A stretch of 64,000 nt of DNA from Gremmenia infestans (lineage: Eukaryota; Ascomycota; Leotiomycetes; Helotiales; Hamatocanthoscyphaceae): assembly GCA_032629725.1 (NCBI GenBank), contig JAFEVB010000004.1:1426001-1490000 (forward strand), in the 5' to 3' direction. Positions 42,190 to 54,475 of this stretch are shown one piece after another. The notes below the pieces were generated by a model. It had not been told where the DNA came from. It did not search any database and saw only the letters and a program-made list of their open reading frames with translations. Position 1 is the first letter of the stretch, and each line of letters opens with the position of its first letter. The position numbers and the translations under genes were made by a program.

Positions 42190-44756
42190 ATGCCGGCGAA
42201 AAGGAAAGCTTCATCAAGTATGGGCTTTCATTTGCTTTACACACCTTAACATTGCTAACAGTGTACCATCTAGATGTCCGAGGGAGCACAAAGATAGGGA
42301 GAGACTCCGCAGTCTCAACCCCAGGACCTGCGACCCCACGAAGCATCGGCAGCAGCAGCGATGAATACTCAGATGCCGAGCCGAGTGAGTCGGAGAAGGA
42401 GAATATCAAGAAAAACATAAATTCGTTCTCGGTGGAAAACTATAAAGCGAAGCAGAGAAGCCATGCTGTTTCAGGGATGGACTCGGCGAGTCATCACTTT
42501 GGGGCCAACGACTTCTCGTACCTGTCGCTGAAGCCGGATCATGACAATCGACCGCTATGGATAGATCCTCACAAGGGGCGAATTATCCTCGAGAGTTTCT
42601 CGCCCTTGGCCACCCATGCTCAGGATTTCTTAACGACGATTGCGGAGCCTTTGTCGCGGCCCATCTTTCTTCACGAGTACGCCTTGACACCACATAGTCT
42701 ATACGCTGCTGTTTCGGTTGGATTAGATCCAAAGGATATAATAAACGTGCTGGATCGATTATCCAAGATACCTGTCCCGGACAACATACGGGATTTCATC
42801 ACGAGTTGCACGCATAGTTATGGCAAGGTGAAGCTGGTGCTGAAGGACACCAAGCATTACGTAGAGAGTTCTGATCCGGAGATGTTGCAGCGTCTGCTTA
42901 AGGATGAAGTCATTGGTCCCCTCCGAGTGCAAGGAACTGAAGAGATCACAAGCGCCTCGGCTCCCAAAATGGCAGGTTTGGTCATTCCAGGAACGAAGAA
43001 CTTTGCAGGTGTCCAGCAGGCTCAACTAGAAGGCGCAAAACCGAAAGATGGAGAAAACGTACAGCAGGAAGATATTGTTGCTACTCTCAATGAGGATGAC
43101 GATGACGATGAGGATGCCGACGCTGTGCACCACTTCGAAATTGGCGATACTGCTGTCGAGACTGTTCAAAAGCGCTGCCTTGAGTTGGGCTTGCCTGTTC
43201 TGGAGGAGTACGATTTTCGCAATGACTCGCATAATGCCAACCTTGATATTGACCTGAAACCCTCTGCTCAAATCCGGCACTACCAGGAGAAGAGTCTTAG
43301 TAAGATGTTTGGTAACGGGAGAGCTAAAAGTGGAATCATCGTTCTTCCTTGCGGAGCCGGCAAAACCCTGGTTGGGATTACAGCTGCTTGCACAGTCAAG
43401 AAGGGCGTCATCATCCTCTGCACAAGTTCCATGTCGGTTATCCAATGGCGGCAGGAATTTCTTAAGTGGTCGAACATCAATCCCAGCGATATTGCGATCT
43501 TCACTTCAGATAACAAGGACAAGTTTGCGAGAAACACTGGGATTATCGTCACTTCATACTCTATGGTAGCACAGAGAGGCAAGAGGTCTTACGATTCTCA
43601 GAAAATGATGGACTTCATCCAAAGCAGAGAATGGGGGTTGATGATTCTTGACGAAGTACATGTCGTACCCGCCAATATGTTCAGAAAGGTCACATCTACT
43701 ATCAAGACTCATTCGAAGCTGGGCCTGACTGCGACCCTTCTTCGTGAGGACGATAAGATCAGTGATCTGAACTTCTTGATTGGTCCTAAGCTGTACGAGG
43801 CTAATTGGATGGAGCTCGCAGAACAAGGGCATATTGCCCGAGTCCAGTGTGCTGAAGTCTGGTGTCCGATGACAACAGAGTTTTATTCCGAGTATCTAAG
43901 ACACTCGGCGAAAAAGAAGCAACTTATCTGGACAATGAACCCTCGAAAGTTCCAAGCCTGTCAATTCTTGATCGACTACCATGAGAAAAGAGGGGATAAG
44001 ATCATTGTGTTTGCAGACAATATCTACGCTCTGAAAGCCTATGCAACGAAGCTCAACAAGGCGTTCATCTACGGAGAGACAGGCAACGCCGAGCGAATGC
44101 GAATTCTCGAGAACTTCCAGCATAACGATAAAATTAACACCCTCTTTCTCTCCAAAATTGGTGACACATCTCTAGATCTCCCCGAAGCCACCTGTCTCAT
44201 CCAAATATCCTCCCATTACGGTTCGCGTCGTCAAGAGGCCCAAAGACTGGGTCGCATCCTCCGAGCCAAACGTCGAAATGACGAGGGTTTTAACGCATTC
44301 TTCTACTCCCTCGTTTCGAAAGATACACAAGAAATGTACTTCTCCTCCAAACGACAAGCCTTTCTCGTTGACCAAGGCTACGCATTCAAAGTCATTACCC
44401 ATCTTCAAGGGATCGAAGACCTCCCCGGTCTCGCTTTCTCCACGCCCTCTGAGCGCCGAGAACTCCTCCAAAACGTCTTGATCGCCAATGATGCAGACAT
44501 GGACAACGATGACAAAGGAGATGACATGTTCCACATGATGGACGGCAAATCGAAGGCCAAAGCGAAAAAGAAGGCTAATGCGAGAAGAACAGCCGGGGCG
44601 CTGAGCGAGCTTGCTGGAGGCCAGGATATGGCGTATGTGGAGCAGAACAAGAGCAAGAATAAGGAGTTGAAGCGAAAGAAGGGGGAGCATAATCCATTCT
44701 TTAAGAAGTTGCAGAGGGATCAGGAGAAGAGGAGAAAGGCTTTGGACGAAGACTAG
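42190..44756 (+). CDS. SSL2: TFIIH 3'-5' DNA helicase XPB / Ssl2 (Rad25)
   Basis: Exons 42190-42217 and 42274-44756 give about 836 aa. The superfamily 2 helicase/translocase of TFIIH, acting in promoter opening and nucleotide excision repair. The first exon gives MPAKRKASS, the usual basic start; the long frame upstream of it is non-coding. A damage-recognition-like N-terminal domain (about aa 100-320) is followed by an acidic loop (NEDDDDDEDADAVH). Helicase motifs: LPCGAGKTLVGI (Walker A), ILDEVHVVP (DEVH box), GLTATLLRED (motif III) and the C-terminal QEAQRLGRILRAKR (motif VI, with RED in the first lobe). A Lys-rich tail ends the protein. All expected motifs are present. Confidence 0.96.
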
Positions 44757-45429
44757 TTGGAAATTTATTTAGTGGGCGTTTTGGAAAATGGAGGATGGGA
44801 AAACAAATTTGCAGGGCGTTGGTGGATTTGAGCCGAAATTAAAATTGATATGATAGAAGAACTTGATGTATTACCACTTAGCCCTCTGGCGTTGTTGTAG
44901 TACGAAGTTATACTATACTTGGGTTACCACAAGTGAGGTACGGTGCGACCTCAAAAGCTCTGGTGGCTCCTCTCCTGTCATTGGGGATGACCTAAGCATA
45001 CTGAGCTTTGTTTTGATTGGTCCTCGTTCAGGCGGCCAATAAACACCAGCCTTATTATAATCCGGGGAGAGAAGCAAATCTTAGTGCTTTAGTCATCATT
45101 TCAACCTCGAAGTCTACGAATCAAGATCAACCAGCGGGGAAGGAGCAACAACCCAAGTGATCCTCGCCGCTGCACAGGCCACCAAAACAACAGCCAGGCA
45201 GTAAGTTGATGATGTCTATAAGAAAACCCCCCCCATCATCTTCATTCCATTCTGTGTTTCTACATAAATTTTTCTGCGCTTTTTTGGCTTTTAGATAGCG
45301 GAAGCTCCTTATGAAGTAATCAGCAAGTCATCAAGCTCCTCTCCTCGTCAACATCCAGGTGCCAATCTTTCACAATCCGAATTCTAAGAGTTGTCGTTCG
45401 CAGATCAGTCTGTCTTTTAGTTCCCTACA
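44757..45429. other. Intergenic, P450 promoter
   Basis: About 670 bp between the helicase stop and the P450 start. A C-run (AACCCCCCCCATC) lies near 45225. No gene is seen. Confidence 0.4.
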
Positions 45430-47164
45430 ATGACTCTCATTCAAGTTTTAGGGACAACCGTGGTGTTGTCACTGCTGCTGGCAGTTGCTGAAGCCGTACG
45501 TCGAGTCTACTTTCATCCTTTGGCACATATACCAGGACCAAGACTTGCCGCAATCACGTGGTGGTATGAGTTCTATTTCGATGTTATTCAGCCAAGTATA
45601 TTTGTGTTCAAGATCCAGGAGCTTCATAAGCAATATGGTAAGTCTGTGACAACCGAGGCTGGCAGTGCAAAACTGCCAAGAATGATATCGACTGTGACTG
45701 ATCACGAACAAATCATTTAGGTCCAATTATTCGGATCACTCCGGATGAGATTCATATCAATGATGTTGGCTTTCTAGAAACAATCTACGCACCTTCAATG
45801 TCCCATAGAGATAAGTATGATTACATATTAAGGACCCTACAAATTCCAGGCGCTATAGGCGCAACAGTACGGCACGATGTCCATAGAAAACGCCGCGAAG
45901 CACTTGGCCCCTTTTTTAGCAGACGGAATGTGCTTCACCTGGAACCCCTGATCACTGGAAAGCTTGAGCAATTATGTCAGTTGATCACGAAACATGCATC
46001 TGAAATGGCACCGATCAATTTATCTGATGCACTTTTTGCTTTCTCTAGCGAGTACGAATGAGAAGATATCTTGACAGCACAGTGCTAAAAAAAAACAGTG
46101 TTACCAACAACTTCTTATTCGCTCATCAAACCGATGTCCTTGCCGACGAGACTCTTGCGGCTACACTTCGCCAGAATGGCAACGATCTTCTACTAGGTAT
46201 TAACATCAACAAGCACTTTCCATGGTTCCCTAGTTTCCTCGACTCTCTTCCACTATTTATTAGCAAGCCGATAATGCCACCTGGATTGATTGACATGTTA
46301 GCACTATTCGATGTAAGTTGAGAATGTCTGAAGATTACCAGATAAAGCATTATTACTGACAATGAGCTACAGAGAGTTCGTGCTGAGCTGATGGGCATCG
46401 TGGCAGCTAATTCTTCAGGTGTTTCGAGTGAGAAAAAGCTGGGACCAACAGGCAAAGAGTCCGTATATCACTCGGTGATTGACAGCAACGTCTTACCAAC
46501 AGAGGAAAAGTCTCTACTGCGTCTTGAGCAAGAAGGTGCACTATTAGTCCTCGCTGGAACAGAATCACCTGCGAAAAGTCTTAATATCATATTCTACCAC
46601 ATCCTCGCCAATTCCTCAATACTCAGTAAACTCCGGGCCGAACTCAGCACAGTCCCCAAAACTGCGTCGTGGACAGAGCTAGAGAAACTCCCTTATTTGT
46701 CCGCGGTTCTTGAGGAAGGGAACCGACTCTCATTTGGCGTCACGGCTAGAACAGCCCGCATCGCAGATGAGACTCTCACATATACCCCATCCCCATACGC
46801 CACTTCTCCGGGCAAATCCTACGTCATCCCCCCAGGGACACCCATGAGTACAACAACTCTCAGCGCACATACCGCGGAAACCGTCTTCCCTGAACCCTTT
46901 ACCTTCGACCCAGAGCGCTGGCTTGGCGATGCGGGCAACGAACGCCGGAAGTTCCAGATGGCATTTGGTAAAGGAGGACGAAAGTGTTTGGGGATTGAAC
47001 TCGCGCGTGCAGAACTCTATCTCGTTACAGCAGCACTGGTCAGAGGGTTTGAGATGGAGCTTTGGGAAACGGATGAGAGTGATGTTGCTTTCGTCCATGA
47101 TTACCAGGTTGCGATGCCGAAGTTTAAGTCAAAGGGAGTAAGAGTCACGGCCAGGATACTTTAA
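45430..47164 (+). CDS. Cytochrome P450, CYP58/trichodiene-oxygenase-like group
   Basis: Exons 45430-45637, 45721-46051, 46099-46312 and 46373-47164 give 514 aa. N-terminal anchor (about aa 3-23) followed by YFHPLAHIPGPRLAAITWWYEF, a start typical of the CYP58-type group. The I-helix has AGTESPA, the K-helix ExxR is in LEEGNRLSFG, then FDPERW and the heme loop FGKGGRKCLG with its Cys. A 47-bp third-region intron restores the FAFSSDV segment that would otherwise end at TGA. Members hydroxylate terpenoids and other small molecules, but no terpene cyclase or other partner lies beside it, so the substrate is open. Confidence 0.88.
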
Positions 47165-47242
47165 CCTAATGTTAAACTTAGAGAGTCAATTGATATAATT
47201 CTAATCTGATATATGTTATCAGCCAGTCGTGTCAGAGTCCAT

Positions 47243-48747
47243 TCAATATTGCTCCACCTGGCTTTTGATCTGAATCCCTGCCTTCGGTAAGTGCTTCTGG
47301 CCCTCCAAGTCATGAGACCCAACAATATATGTCTGTATCCTCCCTTCATGGGGACTATGAACAGATGAATAAGATGTGTAGGGATCAGAGGACCTCTCAA
47401 TACTTTCTAGGCGATGAATGCCTGGCGCGGTGGACTCGCGCACGCCCTGTGACCCGGACCCCAAGATACTTCGAATGCCTCGAATAATGGATCCGGGGAA
47501 TAATTTGCCGTAAAGAGATCTAAGGGTGGGTAAGCATACAACCACCACGCCCAGGCCGCATTCTATCATTGTCCAGAAGAGAAGGTAAGTTATGAGGGCT
47601 AAGTGTTGTAAGCGCATGATTGAGGTAAGAGGTCTGTAATGGGATTCTTTACTCTCTCCATCAGGCTGCTCGAATGCATTAACAACAAACCTAATATAGA
47701 TTGCCATTCTTGCGGCTGAGGCTGCAATTGTCCTAAGAAAATATCAGTAGAACCATGTAGTAATCCCAAGAGGTAATTCCTACAGAAAACCCACGAGAAA
47801 AACTCCCATAACAGCAAATTTCGCGCTGGTGCTCATATGTAAACCCCATATCTAGTGATAAGTCAATCACAACGTTCCTCTCTCTCATAAAGGGCATAGA
47901 CAGACAGACACCTGAGGAGGGGGGAACTCAGGCAGGACCTAGGTATCTTACCTTTGGAAGGGGAAGCGACCAGATCAAAACATCCATGATAAAATCAGAA
48001 ATAGCATAAGCCTCGAGCACAGGTAACTGCGCACTACATTTCTGCACCAGATTCGCCACAGCAGTCCACGCAAAAGCCGGATGAGCGCCGCAGACAAGGA
48101 TAGCGCCGATGCCAAACGCGAGGGTCCAGAGGATAACGAGGACGATCATGACGCGCGTGACGATATCGAAGGTGCTTGTTTTCACGGCAGTGCAGAAGAC
48201 TTTGCGGTAGAAGAACAAGATGCTAAGCTTGAGCAGTCCGAATTCGAACACGCCTATGAAATCGAAAAAGTATTGGATCTATACAGTACTCTACGTTAGA
48301 AAGTAATTCGTTGATTAATCGATTACCACCGTATGTTATATCACGTTTATGGATGGGGTTGGGGGGATGGATGGATTACATGTTGAGTTCTAATCTGACG
48401 GGGCGATTCCGAGAACAGAAAAGCCTCTGGTCCTGGGACATCTGGTTGCGGAAAGACGTCTCCCAGGGATTTGGTAGCAGCACCCCATATCAGAAGCCCT
48501 GCTAAGACGAACTCCAGTATCTAGATCAATCAGGTGAGTTAGTGCCGGGCACAGGTAGTTAAGTGATACTAGGACTTATTCCACACCCACGTACTAATGC
48601 TGGAATGGTCAACCAGTCATCGATCCATAATTTGCCATTCGCCTTGATGCGCGTGTAGAAGCGTAGGAGTACGGCTATGAGACCGAGGATGGGGAATAAG
48701 ATGCTGATGAGAATAACGGCCGCGGGTGTGGCATATGTCCTGGCCAT
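47243..48747 (-). CDS. PTH11-like rhodopsin-domain integral membrane protein
   Basis: Exons 48747-48595, 48520-48380, 48278-47952, 47851-47784 and 47732-47243 give 392 aa. Seven membrane helices are expected: one near aa 8-28, then stretches around LEFVLAGLLIWGA, FDFIGVFEFGLLKLSILFFYRK, VTRVMIVLVILWTLAFGIGAI, ISDFIMDVLIWSLPLP, AVMGVFLVGFL and WTMIECGLGVVVVCLPTLR. The order FEFGLLKLSILFFYRKVF, followed by DFIMDVLIWSLPLPK and ARMAIYIRFV, is typical of the fungal Rhodopsin-fold/PTH11-like family, putative G-protein-coupled receptors without a CFEM domain here. The C-terminal tail is soluble and Ser-rich. The five exons all join in frame. Confidence 0.85.
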
Positions 48748-49485
48748 CTTGAGGTGAGGCTCCGCTGAAGATGAATTTATTTGCTTGAACAATGACTTGC
48801 AATAGCACAATTATATGATAATGTTTCAGTTGAAGTCTTGTATTAAGTAAATAAGCAAATCTCCCAGGAATTAAGCATTGGTCATTATTATTAATAATTA
48901 AGGTTCTTATGTATGTTACCCCAAGGATCAAATCCGACCCAAGCGAGTCTATTTTCGTTCGCGAGCTTCTTAGTCGGGGCAAGGACAGTACGATTCTATG
49001 GGGCGGGGCTTGTACAGTATGTCAGCTGGTCTTTGGCCCACTCTTTACTAGTTCTGTGCGACCACCTCGAACTTAGTATAGCGATTCTATGCGAGTTTCC
49101 TTAAAATAGTTTGTTACATTGAGTTGGTGAAATCCGTTATAGTAGAAATTCTCCATAAGCTAGCTGCTCATTTTTCATCTGTTTCCGAACTTATATATAG
49201 AAAACATGGAAATAACATCGTGTGAACAATACAACTTTGTTCACTTCGCCTGCTATAGCACGGCGAAGATAAGTCAAGATTAGTTCCTCAAGTCGTGGGT
49301 ATGGTAAAACAGCTTTATCGAAAAAGCGAGAGCGAAAGCGAACGACAATACTCTGATTTATTGCAGGAAGAGAAATTCAGATTTGCCCAACCTCTTTCCC
49401 CCTCCAATTGTTTTTGGCATTCTATAAACCTTGATATTAGAGAAGTTCCCAGCTCTGGTGATTAATACAAGATGAGTAGCATACG
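48748..49485. other. Intergenic
   Basis: About 740 bp, AT-rich, promoter of the membrane protein and 3' side of the kinase gene. No gene or repeat is recognised. Confidence 0.4.
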
Positions 49486-50866
49486 TTATCCCCTGAACCA
49501 TTCATGGTCCTGCACCCCTCTCGCCGAGAGGCGTTCTTTTGGATCAAACCTCAAGATCTTGCCTACAAGATCCGCGAAAATCTCGATCTCCTCGTTAGAG
49601 ATATCACGATGAACATCACGTGGATCCAAATACCAGACCCCAGGCGCCAGCTTCTCCTGTATAGACCGAGCCTCTTGCACAACCGAAGGATGAACGCTGC
49701 TGGTATACCCCATCTGTGGTTCTTCAGGCTTCAATGCAGCTGGCTCCCAAGTAGCAACCACACGCCCCCGGGAATCCGCCTCATCCGCAAACCACTTCTT
49801 GCGATTTTCCCAGGATACAGACCACCATGGTTCGGGAAGCGGACCGAGCATCTCGACCATCTCGATGAGATAATCCTCTTGGTCGTCATTAAAAGGGCTG
49901 AAAAGATTTCTGCCACTTCTGATTTCAAACAGTGTACATCCTAACGCCCAAATATCCGAGCTGTATCCAACGGCTTTGTCGAACATTAATTCAGGGGAAC
50001 GGTAGGGCCCTGGTATTCCTGAATCTTCTGGTGGATTAAAGACTTCGAAAGATTCGCCAAAATCGATAATGCATGGTTCGCTGCTCACATACACTGGGTC
50101 GACGGAGCTCCAATCTATTGGATAAATGAGGTATTTGGGAGCGGTTGGCAGTGTTGGGGTCTCTCCAGACTCTGTTCTGACTTCTGTTTTCGCTGGCTCC
50201 CCGAGGATGCGGATTATTCCATCTTCGTTGAGGCCATCAAACCCTGCAGTGTGGAAAAGAATATTATACGGAGTGAAGTCTGTTGAGGCATGAGACATAC
50301 AATCGCTTTTAATGGGGGAAGACTTTACCTCCATGGCATATTCCATGACTATGAAGAAAATCCATAGCTTCCGCGATTTTGAGACATACATTCTTCAAAG
50401 TACCGTCCGAATCCGTGAAAGAGTTTGATACGCTAGAAGAGACACGAGGGCCGAGGACAGAATACACAAAACAAATATGAGATCCATTAGGACCATCTAT
50501 AAGAAACTGATCCTTGGTTTGACAAATGTATCTTGCACCAGTATCTCCGTTCTGCTCAGAGATAAAATTCTCCAGCTTTTTGCTCATAATTAGCTCTGGA
50601 CAGTTATCCGTTGAAACGTGGCTCATCAAAATCTTCAAGGCCACATATTGTGCCACATCCTGGGATCGCATTTCCCGGCAAAGCCAGACATTGGCATATC
50701 CTCCACTACCCAGCTTGTGGATAACACGGTAGCGACTATCTTTAATCAGATCCCCAAGATGAATAGGATGGTGGCCACCGGGTAGATAGTCATGGATTTT
50801 CTCCAGCCCAAATGGCGCTCCAGCTATACACAGACCGTTAGCTTCATACTTTTGGAGGCCATCCAT
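49486..50866 (-). CDS. Protein kinase, SRPK-like
   Basis: Exons 50866-50329 and 50279-49486 give 443 aa. A Ser/Thr kinase fold: Gly-rich loop KLGSGGYANVWLC, VALKIL with the ATP-binding Lys, catalytic loop HGDFTPYNILF (HGD in place of HRD, usual for fungal SRPK-like proteins), IIDFGESF (DFG), GPYRSPELMF (APE-like) and SSDIWALGCTLFEIRSG. SRPKs phosphorylate SR splicing factors, but fungi hold many divergent members with unknown targets. No SR-type insert is present. All key catalytic residues are kept, so it is probably active. Confidence 0.85.
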
Positions 50867-51948
50867 CGCTTCTGATGATTGATATTTCGAGATATCCAGA
50901 GATAGAAGTTTTTTGGAAGCTAGACTACCTTAATGTCAGGTTTCTATTTTGGATGTGCAGTGTAAGCGCGCGCCTCCTGGCTGGCCCACATTACTGAAAC
51001 AGCAGAGCATTCAGAAAGTATTCTTAGGGAAAGTGCAGAATTTCGAGAATATCAGTGTGCCCGAGACCTTTTCAGATTAGAAGCATGGACTCGATCATAG
51101 TATTTTCAAAAGAGTACAAGAATTCCAAGAAAACTTCTCCAAGAACAGAATGACTGAAGGGCCAAGAATAAATGTACGAAGAAAGCAAAACAAATCTCGA
51201 TATACAATAGGCTCGGTCCTAGACGCAAAGCCATTCATTGCCATCTCCATAGACCTTATCTCTGCACTATCAATATCTCTGCACTATCAATTTTGGGAAC
51301 TTTGGCAACGTCATCATCGTCTTCGAACTGCACGAATAATGATAGTATCGATCTGGAGTACAACTAGGATTCGGTCCTTCCTTCTTCGTTCTCTTCGGTC
51401 ACAAAGCGAGCGATGAAGGATAATCGACTATTCCGATTTTTTGAAGCGGAATACTATTCGCGGAGAAATCGGATCGTGAAAAAACCAAGCAAACAGAGAT
51501 GCAGAAAAGAAAGAATATAGTCCTTGAGGAAATGGTAGCGTGCTATCAATGGAAGTGGGAATTGCCTACTTGGCATTGGAAATTGGCAGTGGAATGGGAA
51601 AGAGAGTGGCATAAGATGAGTGATGTCTCATGGTGGGTAGGTGGTTAGTCTGAATCGGCTTAGTCAGCTCTCCTTGTCTTCTACCCTTCCCCTAGCAACA
51701 CACCAACCTGGAGCTCCTTTTGACGAAGACTCTTTCAAAAGCTACATGCAGTAACATTCAGAAGAGATGGCAGCAGAAGGCGACGAGAATCTGTTATTGT
51801 GAGGTAACTGTGTATCAATTGATAAATATAGCAGCTCTATGCAAAATAATTCCCAATAAGGTATTCCAACTCCATGATATCCATCCAAAGCACTTATCAA
51901 TGCCGGGTATAGCCCAAATGCAATTCCGTAAACTCCTTCCCATCCAAG
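50867..51948. other. Intergenic
   Basis: About 1.1 kb between the kinase start and the end of the next leftward gene. Purine-rich stretches and short open frames, none convincing. A tandem ATCTCTGCACTATCA duplication occurs near 51260-51290. Confidence 0.4.
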
Positions 51949-53872
51949 CTAAATAGCGCACATCCAGCACCTCTTCCAAACATTGAACTTCGCCTTCTCC
52001 CCCTTCTCCTCCTTTTCTACCAAGCCCAATAACCTCCAATCATAAACCTCCACCCAACACTTTTTCTGTCCCCCACTCCTCGTCAATTCTAACTCCTTTA
52101 TCCTGTTTAAAAACCCTCCGCTTTCTTTGGGCGCATATGTATTTATCAGCGCGATCTTCCGGTATTTATTTTTAGTTTGCGGGCACGTGCGTGGTAAAGA
52201 GGAGTGCGCGAGGTGTGAGAGGGAGGTGGTGTAGAGGGACCCGTGGGAATCGAGAAAAGTGGTGATGGTCGGAGGGAGAGAAGGCCCGAGGAGGAAGATG
52301 CAGTTTGTGAGGGGGCAAGTGCTGCGGGTGTTAAGACAGGAGCCGGTGCCGGCTGTCGTTAGGGGGAAGGGGGTTTTTGGAGATTGTTTTGGTGTAGGTT
52401 CTGATCGCTGGATACTTCGAGATGGCTGGATCGAAGTTGAAACAGAGACTGCTGTAGGCAGTGCTGTATTCGATGTCTTTTTTGCCGGTACCGCTGCGCT
52501 GCTTGGTGTCAAGAGACCAAGCTTGAAGGTGGGGAAGGTCAAGGGGGTCTCGACTAGACTGCTCCGTTGTGGAGGGGCGACCTCTGGTAATTTATATGCT
52601 AGTTGTGAGGTAGATGGTGTTGATATTGGAGCTGCAGCAGGTGATGCTTGAGCTGTTGGTGGTGTATTTGATGGAACCGGAATCAGCATTTGATTTCTGC
52701 GTGCCACTTCCGGATCTTTGGGCGTTAAAATGCCTTGTTGAAAATATATTTGTCCAGGGGATGAACGTCGTGAAAATCGCCGAGCAGGAGACGCTCGTTT
52801 GGGCGAGAAAGTGACTGCTGGTGCACTGTCTTCAGGAGCAGACATTGGTGGCGTCGGCATGGGATTGTTCACTAATGCTGTAGATCCAATGGGCCGCAGG
52901 ACACCCCTTCTGAAGACAATAGGTCCAGGGGAAGCTCTTCTCTGGCGAGAGTCCACATGTTCATCTTCCCTGTGCGGAGTAGAGAGACGTCTCTTCTTTC
53001 TTTGCTGGGGACCTTTCCACACACCAGTTCCTCCTATTGTGATGCCCACCGGTGCAGAGGTGGGCAACTCAAGATGTACCTTGAGGATGTTGGGCAGACT
53101 GGCATGATGTGAGCCAATATCAAACTCTGCTGGGACCTGGACGGGTGCGGTAGTCTTCAGGATCAAGCGGGTAAGCCATTTCGCTTCTCGTGGTTCTAAT
53201 CGTGTATATATGTCCTTGAGAGCGTCTACTGGGCAGAACGACAGCGGAAGTCGTCTTGAAATGGCTTGGACATCTGGAGACGAGCCTTTATTATAGGAGG
53301 CTATCTTGAGTAAAGCTTGATCAATTTCTTCGACTGTCACAGCATGGCTGTCAAGGATTGTGAAGGGCTAGACGTTGTTAATATATGTTTCAGAAAAATA
53401 CAAATGAGTTTGAACAATCGAGATAAATCATCGTCTTGGCGCGACGACAAGCGACATTCAAGGTGGGGGAGGTGAAACAACGGTTAAGATTGCTGGCACT
53501 CACTCGTTTTGTAGCCCCCATGACACACTCGACACAAACTGCCAGATCACCTTTCCAGGGTTGAACCCTCCATTTGCTGAGTTCGGCAAACTGCAGCTTT
53601 GTGAGAGACAAAACTCTTGCAAGCAGGTATTCCAAGCCATCTGCATCTAGTCCAAAATCTCTATCCGTCCACACATTGGGTCGCAACATCGTAACCACAG
53701 CGCGGCTACCGACTTCAAATTCGTTCAACTTGTTCTTATAACTCTGAAACCAGCGAATGATTTCCTTCTGCGTGAAATCCTTCACGGGTCCTGGCAGGAC
53801 AAGGGTGTCCCGTAGATAGGGAGACTCAAGCTTCTGCAGCAGGTCGCAGAGCCAAGCAAACTTGAACGGCAT
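51949..53872 (-). CDS. DNA ligase N-domain protein without catalytic core
   Basis: Exons 53872-53504 and 53367-51949 give 595 aa. The first 190 residues match the N-terminal DNA-binding domain of ATP-dependent ligases of the Lig4 type (MPFKFAWLCDLLQKLE, FTQKEIIRWFQSYKNKL, and LEPREAKWLTRLILKTTAPV). The adenylation domain with its KxDG nucleotide-binding motif is absent. In its place is a long Ser/Pro-rich disordered stretch (about aa 235-465) and then a C-terminal block (CPLTNCIFLLGPSLPPT ... YRKIALINTYAPKE ... CWVEVYDWRLLGLVE) that may be BRCT-like. It cannot be a ligase by itself; a structural role in end joining, or a fungal ligase-related family, is inference. Confidence 0.65.
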
Positions 53873-54475
53873 GGTGGCCGTCGATGCATGGCACAGTGAT
53901 AAAAATAACCAGAAAGGACGCAAATAATGATGCAAATGATGCTTCTAAGATGTAGGATGTTAGGCTGGGGTGTATTCGAATTGTGAATATCGAGTTGATG
54001 GATAAAATTGTTATTCTTAGCTTACGCGACGTGCCCTCTTTGACGCCTGGTCTCGTGATGTGTTTCAGGGTTTTTCATTGGCTGGCCGTACAAGTAAGCA
54101 ATTTCCGCATCAGATGAAAACGGGTTAGGGGCAGGGGGGTTCCTCGTCATTCTGTTCTTCAAGGTCACTCGCCATCTAAATCCACTCGACATCCAATTCA
54201 AACAGGTCCAAGTCCAAACTGACCAGAGTGAATTCCTCTTCACTCGCTTTCTATCTTTATGACTATCATGACCACATGATTCAAATATATATTGGGCTGG
54301 CTTTCTAAACATCTTTCTTTTCTTTCCTCGGCCGCGTCCAAGCTTTCCCCTTGTTTTGATCAACAAGGAGCGTACATACAAGGGCAACAACGAATTTATG
54401 ATATCACAAAGAACGTCCTTCTTCCCGTTATTGGATCACGAAGCTGCACAGTTTACTCACCAAACGATATGTACA
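53873..54475. other. Intergenic, divergent promoter
   Basis: 600 bp between divergent genes. The frame of the rightward gene stays open upstream to 54356, so its start may lie earlier. No other gene is seen. Confidence 0.4.

Noticed and set aside
45430..48747. Second P450 plus PTH11-like gene as a biosynthetic cluster
   Set aside because: Only two genes, no backbone enzyme and core genes on one side.
52259..53107. Forward open frames opposite the ligase-like gene
   Set aside because: Shadows of the disordered region; no start context or family.
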